A DNA stretch of 64,000 nt from Clostridia bacterium (lineage in GTDB: Bacteria > Bacillota > Clostridia > Christensenellales > Borkfalkiaceae), in contig JAFTKC010000006.1 of the NCBI GenBank assembly GCA_017456055.1, positions 62,001 through 126,000 on the forward strand, given 5' to 3'. The position numbers and the translations under genes are program-made. The stretch's first letter is position 1; each line of letters starts with the position of its first letter. Shown one piece after another: positions 56,186-64,000 of the stretch. The notes beneath the pieces were generated by a model. It was not told the origin of the DNA, made no database searches, and saw only the letters and a program-made list of their open reading frames with translations.

Positions 56186-58705
56186 ATGTATTACGACGCA
56201 TTTTCGAGAAACGTAAACGAAGTTATAGAATACGCAAACGGCTTGGCTAAAAAGACGGGTTGTAGATATATAGGCTCAGAGCATATTTTGTTTGGTCTAA
56301 TCAACGTTAGCGACGGAAGAGCCGCAGCGATTTTAAGAGAGGCTGAAGTTGATAACGATAGGTATATTTATTACTACAAAAAGACTATTGACACTTCGGT
56401 TATAATTCCAGGCAATATGTTCACGCCGAGAACCAAACAACTATTCGACAACGCAATCGATATTTCCTTAAAAGCACACTCGGGTTTCGTTGGAACGGAA
56501 CACCTTTTGCTTGCAATTTTACTTAACCCCGATTGCATTGCAGTTGCTATATTAAAGACCTTGAAAGTTGACGTTAATAAAATGGCGGACGACTTATATA
56601 ATTCCATTATGAGGAAGGACGACGAAGACGTGGTGGAAGACGAGCCTGAAGAGAGTTCAAGTTTCTTTTCAGACTCATTTAAGACGGCTTTTGCTAAAAA
56701 AATCAATGAGAGTAAACAATCTACCGCTAAAGATCAACCCCAAAAACAAGATGACGATTTAGCGGAGATTTCTAAATACGGCGTAAACTTAACTAACGTT
56801 GCAAAATCCGGTAAGTTAGACCCCGTTATCGGCAGAAAAAAGGAAATCGACAGAGTAGTTCAAATTTTATCTAGAAGAACAAAAAATAACCCCGTTCTAA
56901 TAGGTGAACCGGGCGTAGGTAAAAGTGCCGTTGTAGAAGGTTTGGCGCAAGCCATAGTTAAGGGCAACGTGCCGGAAATTTTAGCCGATAAAATCGTGTT
57001 CTCGCTAGATATGGCTGGTATGGTTGCAGGTTCGAAATATCGCGGTGACTTTGAAGAGAGATTAAAAGCGGTTATCGACACGGTTAAAAGAAACGGCAAG
57101 ATTATTCTTTTTATTGATGAAATTCATAATATCGTAGGCGCAGGAAGTACGGGCGAGGGAAATATGGATGCGGCAAATATCCTAAAGCCGATGCTCTCTC
57201 GTGGTGAACTTCAAACCATAGGTGCAACCACCATTGACGAGTATAGAAAATATATCGAAAAAGACGCTGCGCTAGAGAGACGTTTCCAACCTATCGTCGT
57301 GGAAGCGCCAAGTACCGAAGAAACGGTAGAAATCTTAAAGGGATTAAGAGATAAATACGAAGCCCACCACGGCGTAAGTATTCCAGATGAAGCGATAATT
57401 TCTGCTGTCACTTTGTCGGATAGATACATTATGGATAGATTTTTGCCCGATAAAGCCATCGACCTTATCGACGAGGCTGCTTCTAGAGTAAGACTCGATA
57501 GTTATAACTCTCCAAAAGAAGCAAAGCAAAAGGAAGCTGAACTTGCTTCATTACAAGCGCAAAAAGACGATGCTAAGCGCCGTGAAGAATTTGAAAAGGC
57601 AATAGAGTTAAACAAGGAAATTGAAAGAGTAAATAGAGAACTTGAAGAGATTAGAGCGGCTGCAAGCAAGATGAACGTGGATAGGGAAAAACTAAGACTC
57701 ACGCCCGACGATATTGCAAAAGTCGTTAGTAATTGGACGGGTGTTCCCGTAGTTAAACTAACCCAAACGGAATCTGAAAAACTACTAAATTTAGAAGAAG
57801 TTTTACACCAAAGAGTAATTGGTCAAGAAAACGCGGTTAGAGCAGTTGCCGATGCAATTAGAAGGGCGAGAGCAGGATTGAAAGACCCAAATCGTCCTGT
57901 TGGCTCGTTTATATTCGTAGGTCCTACGGGTGTAGGTAAAACCGAACTATCAAAGGCCTTAGCAGAGACGGTTTTCGGTAGCGAAGATAGTATTATAAGA
58001 ATAGATATGAGTGAGTATATGGAAAAGCACTCGGTAAGTAAGTTGGTCGGCGCGCCTCCAGGATACGTTGGCTTTGACGAGGCGGGACAACTCACTGAAA
58101 AGGTTAGAAGAAAACCTTATTCGGTAGTGTTATTCGACGAAATAGAAAAGGCTCACCCAGACGTATTTAATATTTTGCTTCAAATTTTAGACGACGGAAG
58201 ATTGACCGATAGTAAGGGAAGACTAATAAGTTTTAAAAACTCTATTATAATTATGACTTCTAACGTGGGCGCAACTGAAGCAGCGCAAAGAACTACGCTT
58301 GGGTTTATAAGCAATAAAACTGCTGAATACGACAATATGTGCGACAGATATATGGAAGCGTTAAAACAAAAATTCCGCCCCGAATTCTTAAACAGAATTG
58401 ACGATATTATCGTGTTCCATAAGTTAGAGAAAGAAGAGACGGCAAAAATTGCCGAAATTATGCTTTCAAGTTTAAGAAAACGCCTTGCCGTTATGGAAAT
58501 TAAACTTGAGATTACCGATAGGGCTATGGAACTTATCGTTGAAAAAGGCTACGATGCTAATTACGGCGCAAGACCATTAAAGAGAGTATTGCAACGCCAT
58601 ATTGAAGATAGGCTTTCAGAAGAAATCTTAAAGGGCAACTTAGTGGAAAATTCTTCGGTTAAAATCGACGCTCAAGACGGACAATTTATATTCATTAACG
58701 AGTAG
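56186..58705 (+). CDS. clpC: ClpC AAA+ unfoldase
   Basis: 839 residues. An N-terminal double Clp-N domain (1-145) is the arginine-phosphate receptor in Bacillus ClpC. A disordered acidic/Ser linker spans about 145-190. AAA1 has Walker A GEPGVGKSAVVEG; the coiled-coil M domain is at about 410-480; AAA2 has GPTGVGKTELSKAL; the C-terminal part includes GARPLKRVLQRHIEDRLS. With ClpP it degrades proteins tagged by McsB. The acidic linker is longer than usual. Last gene of the arginine-phosphorylation set. The start is preceded by AAGGGGG. Confidence 0.96.
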   Translation: MYYDAFSRNVNEVIEYANGLAKKTGCRYIGSEHILFGLINVSDGRAAAILREAEVDNDRYIYYYKKTIDTSVIIPGNMFTPRTKQLFDNAIDISLKAHSGFVGTEHLLLAILLNPDCIAVAILKTLKVDVNKMADDLYNSIMRKDDEDVVEDEPEESSSFFSDSFKTAFAKKINESKQSTAKDQPQKQDDDLAEISKYGVNLTNVAKSGKLDPVIGRKKEIDRVVQILSRRTKNNPVLIGEPGVGKSAVVEGLAQAIVKGNVPEILADKIVFSLDMAGMVAGSKYRGDFEERLKAVIDTVKRNGKIILFIDEIHNIVGAGSTGEGNMDAANILKPMLSRGELQTIGATTIDEYRKYIEKDAALERRFQPIVVEAPSTEETVEILKGLRDKYEAHHGVSIPDEAIISAVTLSDRYIMDRFLPDKAIDLIDEAASRVRLDSYNSPKEAKQKEAELASLQAQKDDAKRREEFEKAIELNKEIERVNRELEEIRAAASKMNVDREKLRLTPDDIAKVVSNWTGVPVVKLTQTESEKLLNLEEVLHQRVIGQENAVRAVADAIRRARAGLKDPNRPVGSFIFVGPTGVGKTELSKALAETVFGSEDSIIRIDMSEYMEKHSVSKLVGAPPGYVGFDEAGQLTEKVRRKPYSVVLFDEIEKAHPDVFNILLQILDDGRLTDSKGRLISFKNSIIIMTSNVGATEAAQRTTLGFISNKTAEYDNMCDRYMEALKQKFRPEFLNRIDDIIVFHKLEKEETAKIAEIMLSSLRKRLAVMEIKLEITDRAMELIVEKGYDANYGARPLKRVLQRHIEDRLSEEILKGNLVENSSVKIDAQDGQFIFINE

Positions 58706-58713
58706 ATAAAAGT

Positions 58714-59511
58714 ATGAAGGTAGGAATTTCATCTGCGTCGCTATTCGGTAGATTTCACACTGAAGACGCGGTAAAAAAACTAAATGAACTTAAAGTGGAC
58801 ACCACCGAAGTCTTTTTTGAAACCTTTTCCGAATATACAAAAAAATTCGGTAAAAAAATCAAAAAGATGAAAGGGGAATTGAACGTTCACTCTATACATA
58901 CGCTAACCACTCAATTTGAGCCGACTTTGTATAGTCAAAACGATAGGGCGCAAAAAGAATCTTTCGACCTATTAGATGGAACTCTTTCAGCAGGCGAGAT
59001 CATAGGAGCAAAATATTATACCTTTCACGGTGTAGCGAGAGTAAAAAGAGTGCCTATGCTCATTGACTTTGAAAGGGTAGGCAGGATAACGAACGATATT
59101 ATTTCGGCTTGTAAAAAGCACGGTATGGACTTAGCGTACGAAAACGTGCATTGGGCATATTATAACTACATAGGTTTTTTTAGTGAATTAAAAATGCGTT
59201 GTCCAGAGTTAAAAGGCACGTTTGACGTTAAGCAAGCCCGTCAATCTAATATAGGCTATAGAGAGTTTATTGCCGAGATGAAAGGGGATATAGTGACCGC
59301 GCATTTATCCGACGTAAGAGAAGATGGAAAAATGTGTTTGCCTGGCAAGGGGACGATTGATTTTGACGAGATGTTTTCTCGCTTGCGTGACGTAGGTTTT
59401 GACGGAGCGTTAATTTTAGAAGTTTATAAAAACGACTTTGAAACGATAGAAGAACTTATGGAATCTTACTATTTTATAAAAGAAAAAGCCCAAAAAATAT
59501 TGGGCAAATAA
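58714..59511 (+). CDS. sugar phosphate isomerase/epimerase-like TIM-barrel protein
   Basis: 265 residues, xylose-isomerase-like/AP-endonuclease-2 fold: KVGISSASLFGRFHTEDAVKKL, GAKYYTFHGVARVK, DLAYENVHWAYYNYIG, GTFDVKQARQSNIGYREF, TAHLSDVREDGKMCLPGKGTIDFDEM and ALILEVYKNDF. The Glu, Asp and His residues in YENVHW, TFDVKQ and HLSD are the expected metal ligands. The substrate is unknown; members include tagatose epimerases and endonuclease IV. Nine bases after clpC, so probably co-transcribed. Confidence 0.88.
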   Translation: MKVGISSASLFGRFHTEDAVKKLNELKVDTTEVFFETFSEYTKKFGKKIKKMKGELNVHSIHTLTTQFEPTLYSQNDRAQKESFDLLDGTLSAGEIIGAKYYTFHGVARVKRVPMLIDFERVGRITNDIISACKKHGMDLAYENVHWAYYNYIGFFSELKMRCPELKGTFDVKQARQSNIGYREFIAEMKGDIVTAHLSDVREDGKMCLPGKGTIDFDEMFSRLRDVGFDGALILEVYKNDFETIEELMESYYFIKEKAQKILGK

Positions 59512-59527
59512 AACAATATAAAACAAA

Positions 59528-59560
59528 AACGCCTCTACCATTTAAGTAGGGGCGTTAAGT
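59528..59560. terminator. terminator after the isomerase gene
   Basis: AACGCCTCTAC / GTAGGGGCGTT, an 11-bp stem with one G-U pair. Confidence 0.8.
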
Positions 59561-59609
59561 TTACTTAAAACTCTTATCGCAAATACAAGAGTTTTATCGA
59601 GAAAACAAA

Positions 59610-59882
59610 CTACTCTTGTGGTTTATTTTTCTCTTCCTCAAAAGCAGCGAGAATAATCTTAATAAGTTCTTCTCTAGTTTCGGTTTTGATAGGGTGAGCA
59701 ACGTCTTTATATTCGCCGTCGCCGGTTTTTCTGCTAGGCATAGCGATAAAGTACCCTTCGTTTCCTTCAATAATTTTGATGTCGTGTACAACGAAACAAT
59801 CATCAAAAGTCACCGAAGCCACTGCCTTGAGTTTGCTATCGTCTTTTTTTACGATACGAACTCTTACATCTGAGATTTTCAT
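59610..59882 (-). CDS. spoVG: SpoVG regulator
   Basis: 90 residues, the family's normal size: [61 protein letters not shown] and a short acidic C-terminal tail. SpoVG binds RNA and DNA; it affects sporulation and septation in Bacillus and virulence or envelope genes in other genera. It is also present in non-sporulating Bacillota, so it does not prove sporulation. Single gene with its own promoter; AAGGAAGG is upstream. Confidence 0.95.
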   Translation of the reverse strand: MKISDVRVRIVKKDDSKLKAVASVTFDDCFVVHDIKIIEGNEGYFIAMPSRKTGDGEYKDVAHPIKTETREELIKIILAAFEEEKNKPQE

Positions 59883-59914
59883 ACATAATACCTTCCTTAT
59901 CTTATGTTAAATAT

Positions 59915-59943
59915 ATAATAACATATAAAATACTCATTTTCAA
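59915..59943 (-). promoter_or_regulatory. spoVG promoter
   Basis: Minus strand TTGAAA (59943-59938), 17 bases, TATTAT (59920-59915). Confidence 0.65.
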
Positions 59944-60112
59944 TAGGTTTTTAAAAATTTTTTCAAAAAAATTAACTTTTTTAACGATTTTTGCCCATTT
60001 TTACGCATTTTTCGACGATTTTTGTGCTTTTGTTGGTTTTATAAAATTGAACAAATCAATTGTCGTTTTCAATGTAAAAAGCAACTTTTTGATCCCTTTC
60101 ATACAATAATGT

Positions 60113-61471
60113 ATGAGTAATTTTAATCTGTCTTCTATTAAAGAGATTTACTTTATAGGAATAGGTGGAATTAGTACTTCCGCCTTAGCAAAATATTGCC
60201 AAATGCTCGGCAAAAAAGTTAGTGGTAGCGATAAAAAATCTTCTAACTTGACTAACCAACTAATAGGACTTGGGATAAAAGTCCATATAGGGCATAAAAA
60301 AGAGAACCTAAAAAACGCTGATTGCGTTTGTTATACTTCGGCAATAAGTGATGATAACGAAGAGTTTTTAGAGGCGAAAAAACTTGGTCTAACATTAGTA
60401 AAAAGAAGTGAACTTTTAGGCGCTATTGCAAGAGAGTATAAAATCACTATTGGAATTTCAGGAAGTCACGGCAAAACGACAACCACTTCAATTTTGGCAG
60501 ATATACTAATTAGAGCAAATAAAAAGCCAACGGTGTTTTTAGGTGGTGAAAATAAAAGATTTGGCAATTTCTGTTGTGAAGATATTGAAAATAAAGGAAT
60601 AATATTACTTGAAGCCTGTGAATATAAGAAAAACTTTTTAGATTTTAAGCCGAATATTTCGGTGGTGTTAAATATTGATAACGACCACTTAGATAGTTAT
60701 TCTAACATAGAAGAACAAGTTGAAACGGTGGAAGAATTTATTTCTTCGTCGGTTAGTTATGTTAATTTTGATGATTTTTACGCAAAGCAATTAGTTAGCG
60801 ACAAGATAATTAAGGTGGGACTTGAGGGCGACTATCCTATTACGGCGAAAAACATATATCAAAAAAACGGCTATCAATATTTTTCCGTTTACTATTACGG
60901 AGAAAACTTAGGAAGAATAAAAACCAAGTTAAAAGGTAAACATAATATATATAATTGCTTATTTGCAGTAAGCGTCGCTTTAGAACTTAAAATTCCTTTT
61001 TGCTATATAAAAGGTGGGATAGAAGAGTTTGAAGGGGTTAGTAGAAGAGACGAATTTATGGGAGAAGTAGGGGGTAAAAAGATTTACTGCGACTACGCTC
61101 ATCACCCAAGAGAACTTAAAAGACTAATAGAAAGTATAGAAGAGTTGGAAAAAACTTTGATAGTCTTTCAACCACACACTTATAGTAGAACTAGATTTTT
61201 AAGCGACGAATTCGTAGACGTATTATCCACGATAACGGGTGGTCTTATTATTTATAAAACCTATCCTGCGAGAGAAAAATACGATAGAAAATCTTCGGCT
61301 CTTTCCTTGTTTGAAAAAATAGTTAAGATAAAGAAAGCAAGGTATTTTAAGAGTAAAAAACGACTGATAGAGTTTTTAAAAACAACGACTTACCATGAAA
61401 AGATTTATATCGTTGGAGCAGGCGACGTTTACGATGTTGCAAAAATTTTAATAAATGAAAAGAAAAAATAG
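60113..61471 (+). CDS. murC: UDP-N-acetylmuramate-L-alanine ligase
   Basis: 452 residues. Rossmann start IYFIGIGGISTSALA, ATP P-loop ISGSHGKTTTTSIL, the substrate region EACEYKKNFLDFKPN, VLNIDNDHLDSY, YCDYAHHPRELKRL and QPHTYSRTRFL. It adds the first residue, L-Ala, to UDP-MurNAc in peptidoglycan synthesis. No convincing SD precedes the ATG. A three-codon frame (ATG TAT GAG TAA) starts four bases earlier and overlaps it. Confidence 0.95.
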   Translation: MSNFNLSSIKEIYFIGIGGISTSALAKYCQMLGKKVSGSDKKSSNLTNQLIGLGIKVHIGHKKENLKNADCVCYTSAISDDNEEFLEAKKLGLTLVKRSELLGAIAREYKITIGISGSHGKTTTTSILADILIRANKKPTVFLGGENKRFGNFCCEDIENKGIILLEACEYKKNFLDFKPNISVVLNIDNDHLDSYSNIEEQVETVEEFISSSVSYVNFDDFYAKQLVSDKIIKVGLEGDYPITAKNIYQKNGYQYFSVYYYGENLGRIKTKLKGKHNIYNCLFAVSVALELKIPFCYIKGGIEEFEGVSRRDEFMGEVGGKKIYCDYAHHPRELKRLIESIEELEKTLIVFQPHTYSRTRFLSDEFVDVLSTITGGLIIYKTYPAREKYDRKSSALSLFEKIVKIKKARYFKSKKRLIEFLKTTTYHEKIYIVGAGDVYDVAKILINEKKK

Positions 61472-61553
61472 AAAACCCCTAAAAAATTATTGCAAAAAAA
61501 TCGAAAATAAGTTATTATAAATATAATAATTAAAATAGGAGAAATTTGGCACA

Positions 61554-62516
61554 ATGGTTCAAAAGAAAAGAAAAATTTCAGTTTTAGGCACGGGCAACGT
61601 AGGTGCAACTATCGCATATACTTTAATGCTTTCAGATATTTGCTCAGAAATACTATTAGTAGATATTAATAAGGAAAAGGCGGAGGGAGAAGCGCTTGAT
61701 TTAACTCAATGTAGAGCGAGCGTACCTTCAAAGACAATACGTTGTGGCGAATATGAAGACGTTGCAGGATCAGACGTAGTTATCGTCACCTTCGGCGTTG
61801 GTAGAAAGCCAGGACAAACGAGACTTGATTTAGCAAAAATTAACTTAGGCATCTTAAAAAGCGTTATGCCAAACGTTGCAAAAATTGCTCCAGACGCTCT
61901 CTATATTATAGTTAGCAATCCGGTAGACCTAATGACGTATGAAACCATTAAATGCACGGGTCTTTCAGTTAACCAAGTTATCGGTACTGGTACGTTATTA
62001 GATAGCAATAGATTAAGCGAGGCCATCGCAAATTATTGTGGAGTTTCTGTATCTAACGTAAACTCTTTCGTTTTAGGCGAACACGGCGATGCTTGTATGG
62101 CGCCATACTCACTCGCAACTATTTGTGGATATCCAGTTAAAGAGTATTGCAAAAAATTCTTGAACGCAAAAGAAGAAGAACTTGACCAAAATCTTGCAGA
62201 CATCTATGCGGGTATGGTTGCAGCAGGTTCAAAGGTAATAAAGGCAAAAGGAGCAACTTTCTACGCTATTGCGGCTTCAACCGTTCAATTAGTTAAGGCA
62301 TTGTTCTCAGACGATAAGACCATTTTGCCACTTTCAACTCTTCTAAATGGGGAATATGGTGCAAAAGACATGTGCTTTGGTGTTCCTTGTATGGTTGGCG
62401 CAGGTGGTTTTGAAAGAGTGGTAGAACTTCCTCTCAGTCAAGAAGAAAGCAAGGCTATGGCAGAGTGTATCGCTAAGTTCGACGCTACTTACGAAGCCTT
62501 AGAATTAAGAAAGTAA
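61554..62516 (+). CDS. ldh: lactate/malate dehydrogenase family, annotated as L-lactate dehydrogenase with reservation
   Basis: 320 residues. NAD-binding ISVLGTGNVGATIAYTL, active-site His177 in VLGEHGDAC, R153 in LLDSNRL, substrate Arg in GQTRLDL. The residue that separates LDH (Gln) from MDH (Arg) at canonical position 102 is R84 here, in GVGRKPGQTR. That favours a dicarboxylic substrate by the classic rule, but some Bacillota proteins with this loop are called LDH. The rest of the sequence is LDH-like in length and in the GEHGD region. Single gene with SD TAGGAG and a hairpin after it. Confidence 0.85.
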   Translation: MVQKKRKISVLGTGNVGATIAYTLMLSDICSEILLVDINKEKAEGEALDLTQCRASVPSKTIRCGEYEDVAGSDVVIVTFGVGRKPGQTRLDLAKINLGILKSVMPNVAKIAPDALYIIVSNPVDLMTYETIKCTGLSVNQVIGTGTLLDSNRLSEAIANYCGVSVSNVNSFVLGEHGDACMAPYSLATICGYPVKEYCKKFLNAKEEELDQNLADIYAGMVAAGSKVIKAKGATFYAIAASTVQLVKALFSDDKTILPLSTLLNGEYGAKDMCFGVPCMVGAGGFERVVELPLSQEESKAMAECIAKFDATYEALELRK

Positions 62517-62561
62517 TATTAAAAAATAAAAAGTAGAGGTTTACCATATTTAGTAATAACT

Positions 62562-62603
62562 AGACTTTTATCGTAATTATTTTTATGGTAAAAGTCTTTT
62601 TTT
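62562..62603 (+). terminator. ldh terminator
   Basis: AGACTTTTA / TAAAAGTCT across an 18-base loop, then a run of seven T residues. Confidence 0.7.
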
Positions 62604-62619
62604 GTTGCAGGAGAAAATT

Positions 62620-63933
62620 ATGGATAAAATAGTTATCTTATGCTTGTTTGTTTTAACCTACGTGCTTATAATCGCACTTCCAAACCACAAGACGTGGACG
62701 ACTGGTGGGGTAGCGCTTGTTTCGGCGTTATTTTTGATTATCGTTGGAGTGACGGACGGGCTTGCACCGCTAAAAAGTATTAAATACGACGTAGTATTTA
62801 TGCTTGCGGGTATAATGCTCACTGTGGGTGTTTTTGCTGATAGTAATATGCCAAACCTTATCGCAGATAAGATTATGAGTAAAATGCCCGGTGCAGTCAC
62901 TGCGCTTGTTGTCGTTTCGCTACTTAGTGGTCTTATTTCGGCTTTCGTAGACAATGTTGCAACCGTTTTAATGCTCGCTCCAATAGGATTGGCTATTACG
63001 AAAAAATTAGGTGTTTCGCCTATTCCTGTGCTTATCTCTATTGCAGTTTCATCTAACCTTCAAGGTGCGGCAACCTTAATTGGAGATACCACGGCGATAA
63101 TGCTTGCAGATGCCGTGGGAATGGGCTTTTTTGACTTCTTTGTATTTAACGGAAGATTATCAATGTTTTGGTCGGTAGAACTAAGTGCTTTGGCAACCAT
63201 ACCCGTATTGATATTTGTGTTTAGAAAGCATAAGGGTAAACTCAATTACGCTAGTGAAAACGTTAAAGTAAAAAGCATAATTCCAACGATTATTTTATTA
63301 GTTAATTTGGGGATACTCGTTTGTACGAGTTTTTTGCCTGAAAGTTTTGATGTTAAACTTTTTGGAAAAAGCATTCTAAATGGTGTAATTTGTCTTACTT
63401 GTGGAATTGTTGCGGTAGTAGTTTACTCTCTCACCCAAAAGCAAAAGATTTTAGAAAGTGTAAATAAGTCTTTCGACTATCATACAATATTGTTCTTAGT
63501 ATTCTTGTTTATTATAATCGGTGGGGTAGAAAAGGTTGGAATTATACAAGATTTAGCAAATATATTTGCATCGTTAGGCGATAAAAACGTATTCTTGCTT
63601 TATACAGTAATAGTATTTGCTTCGGTGATATTTTCGGCGTTTATCGATAATATTCCGTACGTTGCAACAATGCTACCCGTAATTACGGGCTTATCTGGAA
63701 ACTTTATTACTCCTGAAGTGACCACTGCTCTATATTTCGGTTTGCTTATAGGTGCAACACTTGGTGGGAATATAACTCCTTTTGGTGCTTCTGCAAACGT
63801 TGTTGCAATAGGTGTGCTTAAAAAGGAGGGGTATTCCGTTAAGAACGCAGATTTCTTTAAGATTGGCATTCCGTTTACGCTCGTTGCGGTACTTGTCGGC
63901 TACGTGTATACTTGGCTCGTTTGGTGCTTATAA
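62620..63933 (+). CDS. ArsB/NhaD-type (SLC13 superfamily) membrane permease
   Basis: 437 residues from the ATG at 62620 with AGGAG just upstream; a TTG frame at 62602 begins inside the preceding terminator. About 11 transmembrane helices in two inverted halves. Each half has the ion-transporter hairpin motif: SAFVDNVATVLMLAP in the first, SAFIDNIPYVATMLPV in the second, plus TLGGNITPFGASANVV. Members carry arsenite, Na+/H+ or dicarboxylates; the substrate here is unknown. A dicarboxylate would fit the adjacent MDH-like dehydrogenase, but this is speculative. Confidence 0.88.
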   Translation: MDKIVILCLFVLTYVLIIALPNHKTWTTGGVALVSALFLIIVGVTDGLAPLKSIKYDVVFMLAGIMLTVGVFADSNMPNLIADKIMSKMPGAVTALVVVSLLSGLISAFVDNVATVLMLAPIGLAITKKLGVSPIPVLISIAVSSNLQGAATLIGDTTAIMLADAVGMGFFDFFVFNGRLSMFWSVELSALATIPVLIFVFRKHKGKLNYASENVKVKSIIPTIILLVNLGILVCTSFLPESFDVKLFGKSILNGVICLTCGIVAVVVYSLTQKQKILESVNKSFDYHTILFLVFLFIIIGGVEKVGIIQDLANIFASLGDKNVFLLYTVIVFASVIFSAFIDNIPYVATMLPVITGLSGNFITPEVTTALYFGLLIGATLGGNITPFGASANVVAIGVLKKEGYSVKNADFFKIGIPFTLVAVLVGYVYTWLVWCL

Positions 63934-63958
63934 TTAAAAATATAAATAGAAAATAAAC

Positions 63959-63995
63959 CTCCCCCACTCAAAACGAGTGAGGGAGAAGCTTTTTA
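63959..63995 (+). terminator. terminator after the permease gene
   Basis: CTCCCCCACTC / GAGTGAGGGAG with one C-A mismatch, then CTTTTT. Confidence 0.82.
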
Positions 63996-64000
63996 AATTA

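Noticed and set aside
60109..60120. Three-codon upstream frame ATG TAT GAG TAA before murC
   Set aside because: A similar ATGTATG occurs by chance before spoVG. There is no SD for it and no sign of attenuation.
1..64000. CRISPR array, rRNA or intact insertion sequence
   Set aside because: No regularly spaced 25-37 bp repeats, no rRNA-like sequence, and the only recombinase is the broken integrase.

Overview
The window looks like chromosome of a low-GC, Gram-positive-type bacterium of the Bacillota. A Clostridia member from an anaerobic or gut-like setting is most likely. The markers are glutamine synthetase type III, the McsA-McsB-ClpC arginine-kinase/protease set, SpoVG, a DUF4364-type protein, DnaD, oligoendopeptidase F, an ECF S-component and an LDH-type dehydrogenase. 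No cytochrome or other respiratory gene is visible. I cannot name the species from sequence alone. Spacing is tight, SD sequences are AGGAG-like, many promoters match TTGACA-17-TATAAT closely, and most transcription units end in a hairpin plus T run.

Layout. 0-2.5 kb: a secreted anchored protein, a lytic transglycosylase, tRNA-Leu(GAG), then about 900 bp of hairpins and two 41-bp direct repeats with no recognisable gene. 2.5-10 kb: an OmpR-type two-component system, two small membrane proteins, two tandem ABC ATPase/permease pairs and a charged coiled-coil protein. Three promoters here share a 23-bp motif, so the block reads as one envelope-stress regulon. 10-20 kb: cardiolipin synthase, MgtC, an acetyltransferase, GSIII, an HAD phosphatase, rpsU, a nitroreductase, an XRE-repressor module, and a MazF toxin with no visible antitoxin. 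20.3-22.2 kb: tRNA-Arg(CCT) followed by a truncated and frameshifted tyrosine integrase joined to a truncated and frameshifted FAD oxidoreductase. This is a decay scar. 22.3-27.2 kb: class II aldolases, an EamA transporter with a divergent LysR regulator, and a second XRE module built with the same operator geometry as the first.

27.3-34.6 kb is lipid and glycolipid work: PlsX; a YfcC carrier, a TVP38 protein and an acyltransferase with a zinc ribbon; then a GT8-acyltransferase fusion followed by a CrtO-like protein. 34.6-53 kb is mainly housekeeping: Nudix, TypA, an S-component with CoaX, homoserine dehydrogenase, DnaD, signal peptidase, ACT plus UPF0210, PepF, the DnaB helicase and Sua5.

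53-58.7 kb holds the protein-arginine phosphorylation machinery in one run: YwlE eraser, RpiB, GalU, McsA, McsB writer, ClpC reader/unfoldase. No ctsR lies upstream of mcsA. 58.7-64 kb: a TIM-barrel isomerase, SpoVG, MurC, a lactate/malate-type dehydrogenase and an ArsB/NhaD-like permease.

The most interesting structures are: the two XRE cassettes, where a 17-bp operator exactly fills the promoter spacer; the 23-bp motif shared by three promoters; the integrase/oxidoreductase scar at tRNA-Arg; the GT8-acyltransferase fusion; and the ctsR-less arginine-phosphorylation operon. I found no CRISPR array, rRNA, recognisable riboswitch or intact insertion sequence.
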